Source: Phocaeicola plebeius (GTDB lineage Bacteria; Bacteroidota; Bacteroidia; Bacteroidales; Bacteroidaceae). Taken from it: DNA of 18,715 nt. A program made the translations under genes and the position numbers. The notes under the pieces are model-generated. The model searched no databases, was not told where the DNA came from, and saw only the letters and a program-made list of their open reading frames with translations. Of the stretch, positions 7,322 to 14,742 are shown piece after piece (position 1 is the first letter of the stretch; every line of letters begins with the position of its first letter). The DNA lies in contig SFDG01000043.1 of NCBI GenBank assembly GCA_004558305.1, positions 1 through 18,715 of the forward strand, given 5' to 3'.

Positions 7322-7346
7322 TGTCTTTATGGTTTTCAATTATCAA

Positions 7347-8252
7347 TCAATTTCTGCTTCCCAAATACAGGAAGAACATACCGAGGAGCACCAGCAGCAG
7401 ATCGACCACCTTGCTCTTGAGGTTTTTCTCGCGGAAAATCATCGCCCCGAACAGGAACGACACCACCACGCTGCCCCTGCGCACCATCGAGACGATGGAA
7501 ATCATCGACCCTTCCATCCCCAAGGCATAGAAATACACGAAGTCGGCTGCCGAAAGGAAGAGGGAGATGAGCAGGATGCACCAGTCCCAGCGGAACGGAG
7601 TCGTGGACTTGCGCTTGGGCCACCACAACACCATGAGTACACCGCCCATGATAAACAACTGGTAGATATTGTACCACGACTGGACCACCATGTTATTGAA
7701 ACGGCCCATGAGGAACTTGTCGTAGAGTCCGCTGATGGCTCCCAACAGGGCAGCGAGTACCACGGACCAGATCCAACGGTCGTGCTTGAAATCAATGCCC
7801 TCCTTGCGGCCCGAACGGCTCAACAGGAAGAATGAGGCCACGGCCAGCAGCACACCGACCCACTGGTAGAGGTTCAGCCGCTCGCCGAACACCAGCATGG
7901 CACCTACCAGGGTCATCACCGGGCGCGTGGCGTTGATGGGACCTACAATCGTGATGGGCAAGTGCTTCATGCCGAAATAGCCCAGCATCCAGGAAGAAAG
8001 CACGATGAAGGATTTCAGCAGGATGAACTTATGGACTTCCCACCCCGCCTGAGGCACATAGAACAGGCTTCCCTCCAACGCTGCGGGGTGGAAATAGGAC
8101 ACCAGGATAAAGGGCAGGAAAATCAGGCTGGAGAACAACGTGTTCAGCCCCAGTACCGGCAATACGGCATTGCCTGTCAGCGACTTCTTCTTGAAGACAT
8201 CATAAAAGCCCAGCAAAACAGCCGAGCAGAAAGCTAATAATAACCACATCAT
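7347..8252 (-). CDS. EamA/DMT superfamily transporter
   Basis: 301 residues, about ten transmembrane helices arranged as two five-helix EamA repeats. The repeats end in similar segments: PINATRPVMTLVGAMLVFGERL in the first half and MVRRGSVVVSFLFGAMIFREKN in the second, each with a conserved glutamate before a basic loop. DMT proteins export or import small metabolites; the substrate is unknown. Start set at the first of two adjacent ATGs (8250-8252; the other is 8247-8249). The longer frame to 8336 runs across the promoter and so is not the real N-terminus. This is the first gene of the five-gene leftward run (EamA, HAD, panB, MFS, ettA), with gaps of 11-35 nt. Confidence 0.88.
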   Translation of the reverse strand: MMWLLLAFCSAVLLGFYDVFKKKSLTGNAVLPVLGLNTLFSSLIFLPFILVSYFHPAALEGSLFYVPQAGWEVHKFILLKSFIVLSSWMLGYFGMKHLPITIVGPINATRPVMTLVGAMLVFGERLNLYQWVGVLLAVASFFLLSRSGRKEGIDFKHDRWIWSVVLAALLGAISGLYDKFLMGRFNNMVVQSWYNIYQLFIMGGVLMVLWWPKRKSTTPFRWDWCILLISLFLSAADFVYFYALGMEGSMISIVSMVRRGSVVVSFLFGAMIFREKNLKSKVVDLLLVLLGMFFLYLGSRN

Positions 8253-8290
8253 ATTCTCTACACGAAACACTCTTGTTGATGATTCGGCCG

Positions 8291-8321
8291 CAAAATTACA
8301 AAGAATGGCTGAAAATGCAAA
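8291..8321 (-). promoter_or_regulatory. Promoter of the EamA-panB-ettA operon
   Basis: On the minus strand TTTG (8321-8318) precedes TAATTTTG (8298-8291) by 19 bp, a full Bacteroidetes consensus. The first start codon is 38 nt downstream of the -7 box. No comparably good promoter is seen between the five genes. Confidence 0.85.
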
Positions 8322-8353
8322 ATAAATGCGGGTCAATCGTCGGGGATAAAGAA

Positions 8354-8400
8354 AGTGAAGAATCTGAATACATACACTGATGCTTTACAGATTCTTCACT
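8354..8400 (-). terminator. Rho-independent terminator of htrA
   Basis: A perfect 13-bp inverted repeat, AGTGAAGAATCTG (8354-8366) and CAGATTCTTCACT (8388-8400), has a 21-nt loop. On the minus strand it is followed by TTCTTTATC, a T-rich tail, and it starts 37 nt after the HtrA stop codon. Confidence 0.75.
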
Positions 8401-8436
8401 AACGTTACCTATGACGAAACTATAGGGGAAGACCTA

Positions 8437-9936
8437 TCAGTTCTGCGACAGGTCAACCGCATAGTTGGCTCGCTTGCCCGAGGGATATACACCCGTCATG
8501 AACAGTACCTGGTCGGGACTCTGGGAAGCGGCTTTCATCACCTCTTCGAGGTCCTTCACCGTGCGCAACTGCTTGTTGTTCGCTTTCAGGATGATGAAGC
8601 CCTTCTGGATGCCGGAATCCTTCATGCGTCCGTCGTTCACACCCGTCACCTGCAATCCATAGCCCAGGTTCAGCTGACGCTTCAAGTCTTGCGGCAGTTC
8701 GCGGAAGGCAGCTCCCAACATTTCCATATCGGCATTCTTCACCACCTTCGTGTTGCCCTGGGCGTTCTTCAGCGTCAGGGTGAAGTCCTTGGTCTTCTTG
8801 TCACGCCAGATCTTCACGGTCACCTTGTCGCCCGGACGGAACTTGGCCAGCATTCCCTGCAGTTCGTTCATGGTCTTCACCTTCTTGCCGTTCAGCTCGA
8901 TGATGACATCGTTCTTCTGCAACTGTCCGTCGGCCGAACCGCCTTCCGTCACTTCCAGTACCTGAACACCTTCGTTGATACCCAGTTCGCGCTGTTCTTC
9001 CTTGATTTCATCGGGATACAGCTCATTGCCCATGTCGCGTCCGGCAATGCCGAGCAATGCACGCTGTACGGTACCGTATTGTTTCAGGTCGGTCACTACC
9101 TTGGTCATGATGCTCGTGGGGATGGCAAAGCCATAGCCCGAATAGGCACCGGTAGGAGAAACCAGCATGGCATTGATGCCCACCAGCTCACCCTTGGCAT
9201 TGACCAACGCACCGCCACTGTTGCCCTGGTTGATGGCCGCATCGGTCTGGATGAACGATTCCACCTGATTGGCTCCCAATCCGCGTGCCTTGGCACTGAC
9301 TACACCGGCTGTTACCGTCGAACCCAAGTTGAAGGGGTTGCCGACAGCCAGTACCCATTCTCCCACTTTCAGTTCGTCCGAATTGCCTACGACAATGGCC
9401 GGAAAATCATCGCCTTCGATTTTCACCAGGGCAAGGTCGGTCGTGGGGTCCGTACCGATGATGCGTCCCTTCAGGTCGCGACCGTCGTGCAGCTTCACAC
9501 TGATTTCGTCGGCTCCGTCGATTACATGGTTGTTGGTGACAATATAACCGTCTTTCGAGATGATGACACCCGAACCGAAACCTTTCTGCTCGGGAGTCTG
9601 CACCTGCTGCTGGCGTCCGCGTCCGTCGCCGAAAAAGAAATCAAAGATATCGGCCGGAGCCTGCACGGTCTTCGTCTTGCTCCGCTGGATGGAAGTAATA
9701 TGGACCACCGAATTAAGGGTGATTTCCGCAGCGGATGTCAAATCGACTGGCTGCAGACTGGCCGCATCCAGACCGACCATCCGTGCGCCCTTGACGGTAT
9801 CAAACGAATCATCGAACGAAGTCACTGCCTGCGGCGCTTTTCTCTTCAATAAGGTATAAGCAGTTCCACCACCGACACCTGCACTCACAGCTACCAAAGC
9901 CATTGCACCGATTGCATACTTAGTTACATTTTTCAT
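8437..9936 (-). CDS. Periplasmic serine protease HtrA/DegP (DegQ-like)
   Basis: 499 residues. The N-terminus is a single hydrophobic segment (KYAIGAMALVAVSAGVGGG, 6-24): a signal peptide or membrane anchor directing the protein to the periplasm. The trypsin-like domain (~65-285) carries the catalytic triad H137 (VTNNHVID), D167 (TTDLALVK) and S240 (QGNSGGALV). Two PDZ domains follow, ~290-390 (NDVIIELNGKKVKTMNEL) and ~405-495 (ILKANNKQLRTVKDLEEV). The architecture is that of the DegP/DegQ class, which degrades or holds misfolded envelope proteins. It is monocistronic by position: its terminator separates it from the EamA operon, and rnpB is divergent. Only weak promoter matches are seen upstream, for example TAATATTG near 9970, so stress-specific control is possible but not shown. 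Confidence 0.95.
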   Translation of the reverse strand: MKNVTKYAIGAMALVAVSAGVGGGTAYTLLKRKAPQAVTSFDDSFDTVKGARMVGLDAASLQPVDLTSAAEITLNSVVHITSIQRSKTKTVQAPADIFDFFFGDGRGRQQQVQTPEQKGFGSGVIISKDGYIVTNNHVIDGADEISVKLHDGRDLKGRIIGTDPTTDLALVKIEGDDFPAIVVGNSDELKVGEWVLAVGNPFNLGSTVTAGVVSAKARGLGANQVESFIQTDAAINQGNSGGALVNAKGELVGINAMLVSPTGAYSGYGFAIPTSIMTKVVTDLKQYGTVQRALLGIAGRDMGNELYPDEIKEEQRELGINEGVQVLEVTEGGSADGQLQKNDVIIELNGKKVKTMNELQGMLAKFRPGDKVTVKIWRDKKTKDFTLTLKNAQGNTKVVKNADMEMLGAAFRELPQDLKRQLNLGYGLQVTGVNDGRMKDSGIQKGFIILKANNKQLRTVKDLEEVMKAASQSPDQVLFMTGVYPSGKRANYAVDLSQN

Positions 9937-10164
9937 AATCCTATTCAGTTTAAATTGTTAATTCAATATTAGTTTTAACTTTACGACTGCTAAAGTAGAA
10001 CAAAAATCATACGGTTGTACTCTTTGTCATTTGTTTTTTCTGTCTTTTAACAAAGCCTTTCCGGGCATTAACCGCAGTTAACGGCCAGCCTGCCAAAATA
10101 GCAGGCCATGTATCCCTTGGGGCAGGAGAATTACGGGCAGATGCCCGGTTTCGTGGCCCATTAA

Positions 10165-10196
10165 TTTTGCGCTTCGGAAAAATCTTCGTACCTTTG
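10165..10196 (+). promoter_or_regulatory. Promoter of rnpB
   Basis: TTTTG (10165-10169) and TACCTTTG (10189-10196) are 19 bp apart, a full Bacteroidetes consensus, as expected for a highly expressed stable RNA. Transcription is expected to start near 10203, where helix P1 begins. Confidence 0.88.
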
Positions 10197-10202
10197 CAGT
10201 TC

Positions 10203-10573
10203 GGAAAGCAGCCGGCCGGTCTGTCGCTGGTACTTCGGTACAAGAGGAAAGTCCGGGCAACGCAGAGCATCCTACTTCCTAACAGAAAGCTATCCGTGAG
10301 GGTAGATCCATGCAGAAGAAAAGAACCGCCCTCCCCCCGGGAAGGGCAAGGGTGAGAAGGTAGGGTAAGAGCCTACCAGCCGTATAGTGATATGCGGGCT
10401 GTGCATCTTAGGAGTTGTAAGGTCATGTAAACCGGCGCTAAAAGGGTTGCTCGCCCAATGTCGGAGGGTGGACCGCTGGATCCGGCCGGTGACGGCCGGG
10501 GTAGATAAATGACAGGCACCCGGCCCCTTGCGGGCAGGGAACAGAACCCGGCTTACAGGCCGACTGCTTTCCT
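10203..10573 (+). ncRNA. rnpB: RNase P RNA (type A)
   Basis: Catalytic RNA that removes 5' leaders from pre-tRNAs. Helix P1 is formed by GGAAAGCAG (10203-10211) and CTGCTTTCC (10564-10572). The universally conserved GAGGAAAGTCCGGGC (10244-10258) and the partner ACAGAACCCGGCTTA (10541-10555) form the P4 core region. A UUCG-capped hairpin lies at ~10229-10242, and GGTAGGGTAAGAGCCTACC (10360-10378) forms a stem in the specificity domain. A T-run (10573-10578) follows P1 and probably serves as the terminator. Length ~371 nt is normal. Open frames on either strand across this RNA are spurious. Confidence 0.97.
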
Positions 10574-10609
10574 TTTTTATATTCATACCTTATTATCCGT
10601 TGTCCTCTC

Positions 10610-11923
10610 ATGAACAAAGAACGAATCCGCAACTGGCTGCATTTCATCAATGACGGCATCTGGCGTGTCACCGATGACGAAGTCACTCCTTGGCGCAAGC
10701 GACTGTACAACACCATCAAGGTGATATCACTTTCCACCACTCAGTTCATGAACGACCGTCTGCCTGTCCGGGCCTCTGCCCTGACTTACAGCACCCTGTT
10801 CGCCATCATCCCTATTCTGGCCCTGCTCTTTGCCATCGCCCGTGCGTTCGGCATGGGAGCCATGGTAGAGGAACTGCTCAGCAGCGGCATGATGAGCCAG
10901 CAGGCCGAATGGATTTTCAGTTGGGTGGAATCGTACCTCCAGCATGCCCAAAGCGGCGTCTTCATCGGGGTGGGTATTGTCATGCTGCTGTTCACCATCC
11001 TGCTGCTGATCGACAACATCGAACGCAGTTTCAACGCCATCTGGCAGGTGAAGCATCCGCGCACGATGTTCCGCAAGATTACGGACTATTTCTCCATGAT
11101 CCTGCTGCTTCCCGTACTGACCCTGCTTTCCACCGGTATCACCATCTTCATGAGCACGTATGTGAAGAACCTGGAGAACTTCCTGCTGCTGGCACCGGTG
11201 CTGAAACTGCTGGTCCGCCTGATTCCTTATGCCCTTACGTGCGGCATGATGACGGGACTGTTCGTCTTCATGCCCAACACCCGGGTGCGTCTTCGTCATG
11301 CCCTCCTGCCCGGACTGCTGGCCGGTAGTGCATTCCAGGCCTGGCAGTATTTCTACATCAACAGCCAGATATGGGTCACCAGCTACAATGCCATCTACGG
11401 CAGCTTTGCCGCCATCCCCTTGTTCCTGATATGGGCACAGGTGTCGTGGTGCATCTGCCTGTTCGGTGCAGAGATGAACTACGTGAGCCAGAACCTGGAG
11501 TCGTTCAACTTCGGAAAGGAAACGGCCAACATCAGCCGTCGGTACCATGATTTTTTCTGTACCATCATCCTCTCTACCCTCTGCAAGCGCTTTTCGGAAG
11601 GGGGAGAACCTCTCTCGGCTGAAGAAATCAGCCGGATGCACCGGATTCCGATCCGCCTGACCAAGAAGATTCTCTATGAACTGACGGACATCCGTCTGGT
11701 CTACGAGGCCTTCGGGGACGAAGATGACAACACGACCCGCTATGTACCGGGAACCGACATCAACCGGCTGTCCATCGGGATGCTCCTTGCCCGGCTGGAG
11801 TCGAACGGTTCGGAAGATTTCAAGGTCAATCTCGAACAATACTCCACATCGTGGGAGGCACTGATACAGGCACGACAGAAGTTTCTTGCACAGAGTGATG
11901 CCATCTTGCTGAAAGATTTGTAG
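10610..11923 (+). CDS. YihY/BrkB family inner-membrane protein with C-terminal winged-helix-like region
   Basis: 437 residues. Residues ~40-300 form a six-helix membrane domain with the family's landmarks: RASALTYSTLFAIIPILALL (55-74), a DNIERSFNAIW segment (135-145), and YGSFAAIPLFLIWAQVSWCICLFGAEMNYV (263-292). Members were long misnamed RNase BN; no nuclease activity is established and the true role is unknown. The C-terminal ~130 residues are soluble. SAEEISRMHRIPIRLTKKIL (336-355), followed by VYEAFGDEDDNTTRYVPG, resembles the helix-turn-helix plus wing found at this position in Bacteroidetes homologues. Start ATG 10610 is the first in frame and lies 37 nt after rnpB. No strong promoter is seen in that gap (TACCTTAT near 10587 is partial), so read-through from rnpB is possible. 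Confidence 0.88.
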   Translation: MNKERIRNWLHFINDGIWRVTDDEVTPWRKRLYNTIKVISLSTTQFMNDRLPVRASALTYSTLFAIIPILALLFAIARAFGMGAMVEELLSSGMMSQQAEWIFSWVESYLQHAQSGVFIGVGIVMLLFTILLLIDNIERSFNAIWQVKHPRTMFRKITDYFSMILLLPVLTLLSTGITIFMSTYVKNLENFLLLAPVLKLLVRLIPYALTCGMMTGLFVFMPNTRVRLRHALLPGLLAGSAFQAWQYFYINSQIWVTSYNAIYGSFAAIPLFLIWAQVSWCICLFGAEMNYVSQNLESFNFGKETANISRRYHDFFCTIILSTLCKRFSEGGEPLSAEEISRMHRIPIRLTKKILYELTDIRLVYEAFGDEDDNTTRYVPGTDINRLSIGMLLARLESNGSEDFKVNLEQYSTSWEALIQARQKFLAQSDAILLKDL

Positions 11924-11936
11924 CCTGCAAACGGCT

Positions 11937-11984
11937 GCTGTATTGCAAAAATTGCTACTTTTGCACGGATTTTTGCAATACAGC
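11937..11984 (+). promoter_or_regulatory. 16-bp inverted repeat enclosing the glycosyltransferase -7 element
   Basis: GCTGTATTGCAAAAAT (11937-11952) and ATTTTTGCAATACAGC (11969-11984) are perfect reverse complements with a 16-nt spacer. The spacer holds TACTTTTG (11956-11963), a consensus -7 box; the -33 position has no good match. The repeat starts 14 nt after the YihY stop and ends 3 nt before the glycosyltransferase ATG. It can therefore act as a YihY terminator, as an operator over the promoter, or both. Confidence 0.7.
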
Positions 11985-11987
11985 GTT

Positions 11988-13154
11988 ATGAATACATTCG
12001 ACATCACATTTCTTTCCGAACTGCTGACCGCCTGCTGCGTGGTATTCGGCGGAGTGCAACTGTGGCTGGCTTTCTGGGTCTACGACCGGATTCCCCGTAC
12101 CGCCAACCGCCAGGCGGCTGCCGAAGAACGGCCGGACAGCGAACTGCCTCCCCTGTCGGTCATCCTTGTCACCAAAGACTCGGCACAGGCTTTGCAGACC
12201 AACCTTCCCCGCATACTGGAACAGGATTATCCTTCGTTTGAGGTCATTGTCATCAACGACCAGTCGTCCGGCGCAGACGGGGATGTACTGAAACGCCTCT
12301 CGGCTTCCTATCCACATCTTTACTATTCGTTTATCCCCACTACCGCCCGTTATGTGAGCCGGAAGAAACTGGGAGTGGCCATGGGTATCCGTGCCAGCCG
12401 TCATGAATGGCTGGTGTTCACCGACCCGCATTGCTGCCCGCACAGTGACCGATGGTTACGGAGCCTGGCCCAGCATTTTACGGCAGGGACAGACATCGTA
12501 CTGGGCTATAGCGGATTCGAAGGGAAAGCGGGCTATTTCGGCTACAAGGTACGGATTCAGAATTTCTTTACTTCGTTGCGTTACCTGGGATGGGCGGCTG
12601 CCGGTCATCCTTATATGGGAATAGGCCGTAACCTGGCGTACCGAAAGAGCACGTACGAACGCCACAAGGGATTTACCGACCATCTGCCCTTGCAGCAGGG
12701 CGATGATGATTTGCTGGTCAATGCCATGGCCAACAGCCTGAATACCCGCATCGCTGTCAGTCCCGACAGCTGGGTCCGCCTTCCTCTCCCGCCCTACAAA
12801 CGGCTGTGGGTGGAGGAGCGAGTAGGTCGTAAGGTGACTGGACGCTACTACCAAGGGGGTGTAGGATACTGGAATGCAGTAGACACAGGCTCCTCTGTAT
12901 TGTTCGGACTCTGCACATTGGCCGGATTGGCCATCAGCATCTGGCAACAACTATGGATCTGCACTGCCGTGATTGCCGCCGTCTGGGTAATCCGTTTCGT
13001 CTGTGCCATGACGGTATGGCGACGCGCCTCCAAAGCATTGGGCGAACGCCTGTGCTGTGCTTTTCCGCTTTTTGAATGGCTCCGCCCCTGGTGGAGCCTG
13101 CAAACGCAACTGCAATACGTATTCCGGCACAAACAGGATTTCCTGAGAAAATGA
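11988..13154 (+). CDS. Membrane-associated family 2 glycosyltransferase
   Basis: 388 residues. An N-terminal membrane helix (~9-32) is followed by a cytoplasmic GT-A catalytic domain: LSVILVTKDSAQALQTNLP (56-74), EVIVINDQSS with the nucleotide-binding ND pair (85-94), and FTDPHCCPHSDRW (144-156) at the DxD/TDADC position. GHPYMGIGRNLAYRKSTY (206-223) is the acceptor loop, and QQGDDDLLV (236-244) contains the catalytic-base acidic cluster. Two or more C-terminal helices (~303-345) anchor it. It probably adds a sugar from a nucleotide-sugar donor to a lipid-linked or cell-surface glycan; donor and acceptor are unknown. Start taken at ATG 11988, since the frame upstream begins at TTG inside the promoter region. 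It stands alone, not in a polysaccharide cluster. Confidence 0.88.
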   Translation: MNTFDITFLSELLTACCVVFGGVQLWLAFWVYDRIPRTANRQAAAEERPDSELPPLSVILVTKDSAQALQTNLPRILEQDYPSFEVIVINDQSSGADGDVLKRLSASYPHLYYSFIPTTARYVSRKKLGVAMGIRASRHEWLVFTDPHCCPHSDRWLRSLAQHFTAGTDIVLGYSGFEGKAGYFGYKVRIQNFFTSLRYLGWAAAGHPYMGIGRNLAYRKSTYERHKGFTDHLPLQQGDDDLLVNAMANSLNTRIAVSPDSWVRLPLPPYKRLWVEERVGRKVTGRYYQGGVGYWNAVDTGSSVLFGLCTLAGLAISIWQQLWICTAVIAAVWVIRFVCAMTVWRRASKALGERLCCAFPLFEWLRPWWSLQTQLQYVFRHKQDFLRK

Positions 13155-13160
13155 TGGTAA

Positions 13161-13258
13161 TGAAGAACAAAGAACGAAAAAAATGAAGAATGAAGAACGA
13201 AGAATTCCACCATCCGGACGGACATTCTTCATTCTTCGTTCTTTATTCATCATTGAAT
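13161..13258. terminator. GAAGAA-rich imperfect inverted repeat between convergent genes
   Basis: 13188-13205 and 13223-13240 can form an 18-bp stem with one wobble and one mismatch around a 17-nt loop. Both sides are built from GAAGAAT/GAAGAAC-type repeats extending outward to ~13161 and ~13258. The position between convergent glycosyltransferase and ndk stop codons, and T-richness on both strands, suggest a bidirectional terminator. Confidence 0.55.
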
Positions 13259-13274
13259 CAGTTCTTCATTGAAT

Positions 13275-13748
13275 TCAGACTTCATCGTTCGCGTAGAATA
13301 TTTCAAAAAGTTCCCGTGGGAAGTCGAAGATTTCTTCATCCTTAAAGAAACGCTTCAATTCAATCGCTGCATTTTCGAGGGAGTCACTGGCATGGACAAT
13401 GTTCTCCTGATAGCTCATGCTATACATACCACGAATGGTACCCGGCACACAATTCGTACGGCCGTTGGTCGGACCGGTAATGACGCGCACCACTTCAACG
13501 GCACTGACACCTTCCAGGCAGATAGCCACCACAGGAGTTACCATCATGGAATCCTTCACGCGCTGGAAGAAAGGCTTCTCCGACAGGTGAGCATAGTGCT
13601 CTGACAACACCTCATCGGTCAGCTGGGTCATCTTCAGACCGACTACACGCAGTCCTTTCTTTTCAAAAATAGAGATGATTTCACCAATCAAGTTTCGTTT
13701 CACAGTACAGGGCTTCAGCAGCACCAAGGTTCTTTCCGTCTTTTTCAT
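13275..13748 (-). CDS. ndk: Nucleoside diphosphate kinase
   Basis: 157 residues, cytoplasmic. It transfers the gamma-phosphate from ATP to (d)NDPs via a phosphohistidine. The active-site H119 is in NIVHASDS (117-123). Nucleotide-site elements include LLKPCTVKRNLIGEII (10-25), KPFFQRVKDSMM (58-69), and PTNGRTNCVPGTIRGMYS (93-110). The CTV after KP, where most bacteria have DAV, looks usual for this phylum. Start placed at ATG 13748, which gives the canonical KTERTLVLLKP opening. The frame extends upstream to 13820, but that segment contains the transcript-start hairpin and part of the promoter. Monocistronic: it converges with the glycosyltransferase gene and is separated from the Crp/Fnr gene by ~100 nt plus its own promoter. 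Confidence 0.96.
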   Translation of the reverse strand: MKKTERTLVLLKPCTVKRNLIGEIISIFEKKGLRVVGLKMTQLTDEVLSEHYAHLSEKPFFQRVKDSMMVTPVVAICLEGVSAVEVVRVITGPTNGRTNCVPGTIRGMYSMSYQENIVHASDSLENAAIELKRFFKDEEIFDFPRELFEIFYANDEV

Positions 13749-13792
13749 ACATTTGCAGAATTTAGAGGTTACTTTTTTATTTGAGGTTGATA

Positions 13793-13815
13793 CTGGATGC
13801 CACAAAGGCATCCAG
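13793..13815 (-). promoter_or_regulatory. 9-bp hairpin at the ndk transcript start
   Basis: CTGGATGCC (13793-13801) and GGCATCCAG (13807-13815) form a perfect dyad with a 5-nt loop. On the minus strand it begins 3 nt after the -7 box, so it spans the expected start site. An operator or a 5' mRNA stem-loop is possible. The remaining leader to the ATG is ~45 nt. Confidence 0.6.
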
Positions 13816-13817
13816 CG

Positions 13818-13825
13818 CAAATGTA
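13818..13825 (-). promoter_or_regulatory. -7 element of the ndk promoter
   Basis: Minus-strand TACATTTG is an exact TAnnTTTG match. The region 19 bp upstream is a T/C-rich tract without a clean TTTG, so only the -7 box is well supported. Confidence 0.65.
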
Positions 13826-13928
13826 GTTATTTTTTTTCGAAGAAAGAAAGGTTTCCCCTGAAAATATCCCTCCGTAGTGTCAAGAACCTCATCGGTTATC
13901 AGTCTGCGGACAGAACAGCCCGGCATCG

Positions 13929-14630
13929 TTAACCGATTTTACTGATCTTCTTCAGCTTTTCTTCATCTATCAGCTTGATTTTTCGTCCATCGATGATTAT
14001 CAGCTTTTCCGATGCAAAATTGGAAAGCGTGCGGATGGCATTGGAAGTGGTCATGTTCGACAGATTGGCCAAATCTTCACGCGACAGATAAATGCTCAGC
14101 GTGCACTGGTCTTCTTCCACGCCGTAGGTTTCCTTCAGGAACAGGAGCGACTCGGCCAGTCGGCCCCGGATATGCTTCTGCGTCAGATTGACCGTCCGCT
14201 CGTCCGAAACTCCCAAATCGACAGAAAGCTGACGGATGAAGAACATGGCCAACGAAACATTCTCGCGCAAGAGTTCTTCAATCAGGTCCATGGGTATGAG
14301 GCAGATGGTACAAGGTTCGAAAGCGGCAGCCGCGGTGATGAAATTCTCCTGGGCGAAATAAGCACGGTAGGCAAAATATCCCTTGTGTTTGATGACACGG
14401 ATAATCTGGCTACGGCCTCCCACACCGTCTTTATAAATCTTCACCTTGCCCGAAAGCAGACACATCAGGTGCCGGGGAGTTTCCCCTTCGCAATAGATGG
14501 TCTCGTTTTTCTTGAATTTCTGGACAACAAAATGCTGCGCAAGACGTTCACGCTGCGCTTCCGTAAGAGCTTGCCACACATCAGGGATGCAGTCGGCAAT
14601 TTCAGCTTCAGTCAATTCTTTCTTTACCAT
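13929..14630 (-). CDS. Crp/Fnr family transcriptional regulator
   Basis: 233 residues. Cyclic-nucleotide-binding-like beta-roll ~30-115 (FKKNETIYCEGETPRHLMCLLSGKVKIY has the typical GE-x7-GxV pattern), dimerisation helix ~118-150, and winged HTH ~152-225. The HTH reads SREDLANLSNMTTSNAIRTLSNF (183-205), where classical Crp/Fnr proteins have ETVSR-type recognition helices, so its target site probably differs from TGTGA or TTGAT. No N-terminal FNR-type cysteine cluster is present, and the cAMP phosphate-binding RxS motif is not obvious, so the ligand is unknown. Start at ATG 14630, just upstream of KKELTEAE; the longer frame covers the promoter. It is divergently transcribed from the DUF5686 gene across a shared 112-nt region, so it may control that gene and itself. 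Confidence 0.9.
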   Translation of the reverse strand: MVKKELTEAEIADCIPDVWQALTEAQRERLAQHFVVQKFKKNETIYCEGETPRHLMCLLSGKVKIYKDGVGGRSQIIRVIKHKGYFAYRAYFAQENFITAAAAFEPCTICLIPMDLIEELLRENVSLAMFFIRQLSVDLGVSDERTVNLTQKHIRGRLAESLLFLKETYGVEEDQCTLSIYLSREDLANLSNMTTSNAIRTLSNFASEKLIIIDGRKIKLIDEEKLKKISKIG

Positions 14631-14658
14631 AAATGTTTCACAACCATGTTTTACAGCA

Positions 14659-14666
14659 CAAAGGTA
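14659..14666 (-). promoter_or_regulatory. -7 element of the Crp/Fnr gene promoter
   Basis: Minus-strand TACCTTTG matches TAnnTTTG and lies 28 nt upstream of the start codon. No TTTG at the -33 position, which fits a promoter that needs an activator. An imperfect palindrome TATAA-N5-TTATA (14679-14693) sits just upstream and could be a regulator site. Confidence 0.6.
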
Positions 14667-14729
14667 GAAATAAAAAACTATAATTGCCTTATAATATTCA
14701 AAAAACTTCGGCAAATGGTGCTTTTATGC

Positions 14730-14737
14730 TATATTTG
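14730..14737 (+). promoter_or_regulatory. -7 element of the DUF5686 gene promoter
   Basis: TATATTTG matches TAnnTTTG; TTCG lies at the -33 position with 19-bp spacing. The ATG begins only 5 nt after the box, so the mRNA would be leaderless or nearly so. Confidence 0.55.
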
Positions 14738-14742
14738 CCCCC

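Noticed and set aside
8380..9852. 490-codon plus-strand open frame over the HtrA gene
   Set aside because: Antisense to a protease with a complete catalytic triad and PDZ domains; begins inside the terminator hairpin of that gene.
10290..10740. Minus-strand frames across rnpB
   Set aside because: They lie in the antisense of a structured RNA; such frames are a recurring source of spurious predicted proteins.
11937..11984. Invertible promoter (phase-variation switch)
   Set aside because: Known Bacteroides invertible promoters have far longer DNA between the repeats and a recombinase acting on them; a 16-nt spacer is too short to invert readily and no invertase is in the window.
13710..13716. 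Cys in place of the usual Asp after KP in Ndk as a defect
   Set aside because: The KPCT form appears normal for Bacteroidetes Ndk and the active-site histidine is intact.
13749..13820. Longer N-terminus for Ndk
   Set aside because: It would translate the start-site hairpin and part of the -7 box, and adds residues not found before the conserved KTERTLVLLKP opening.
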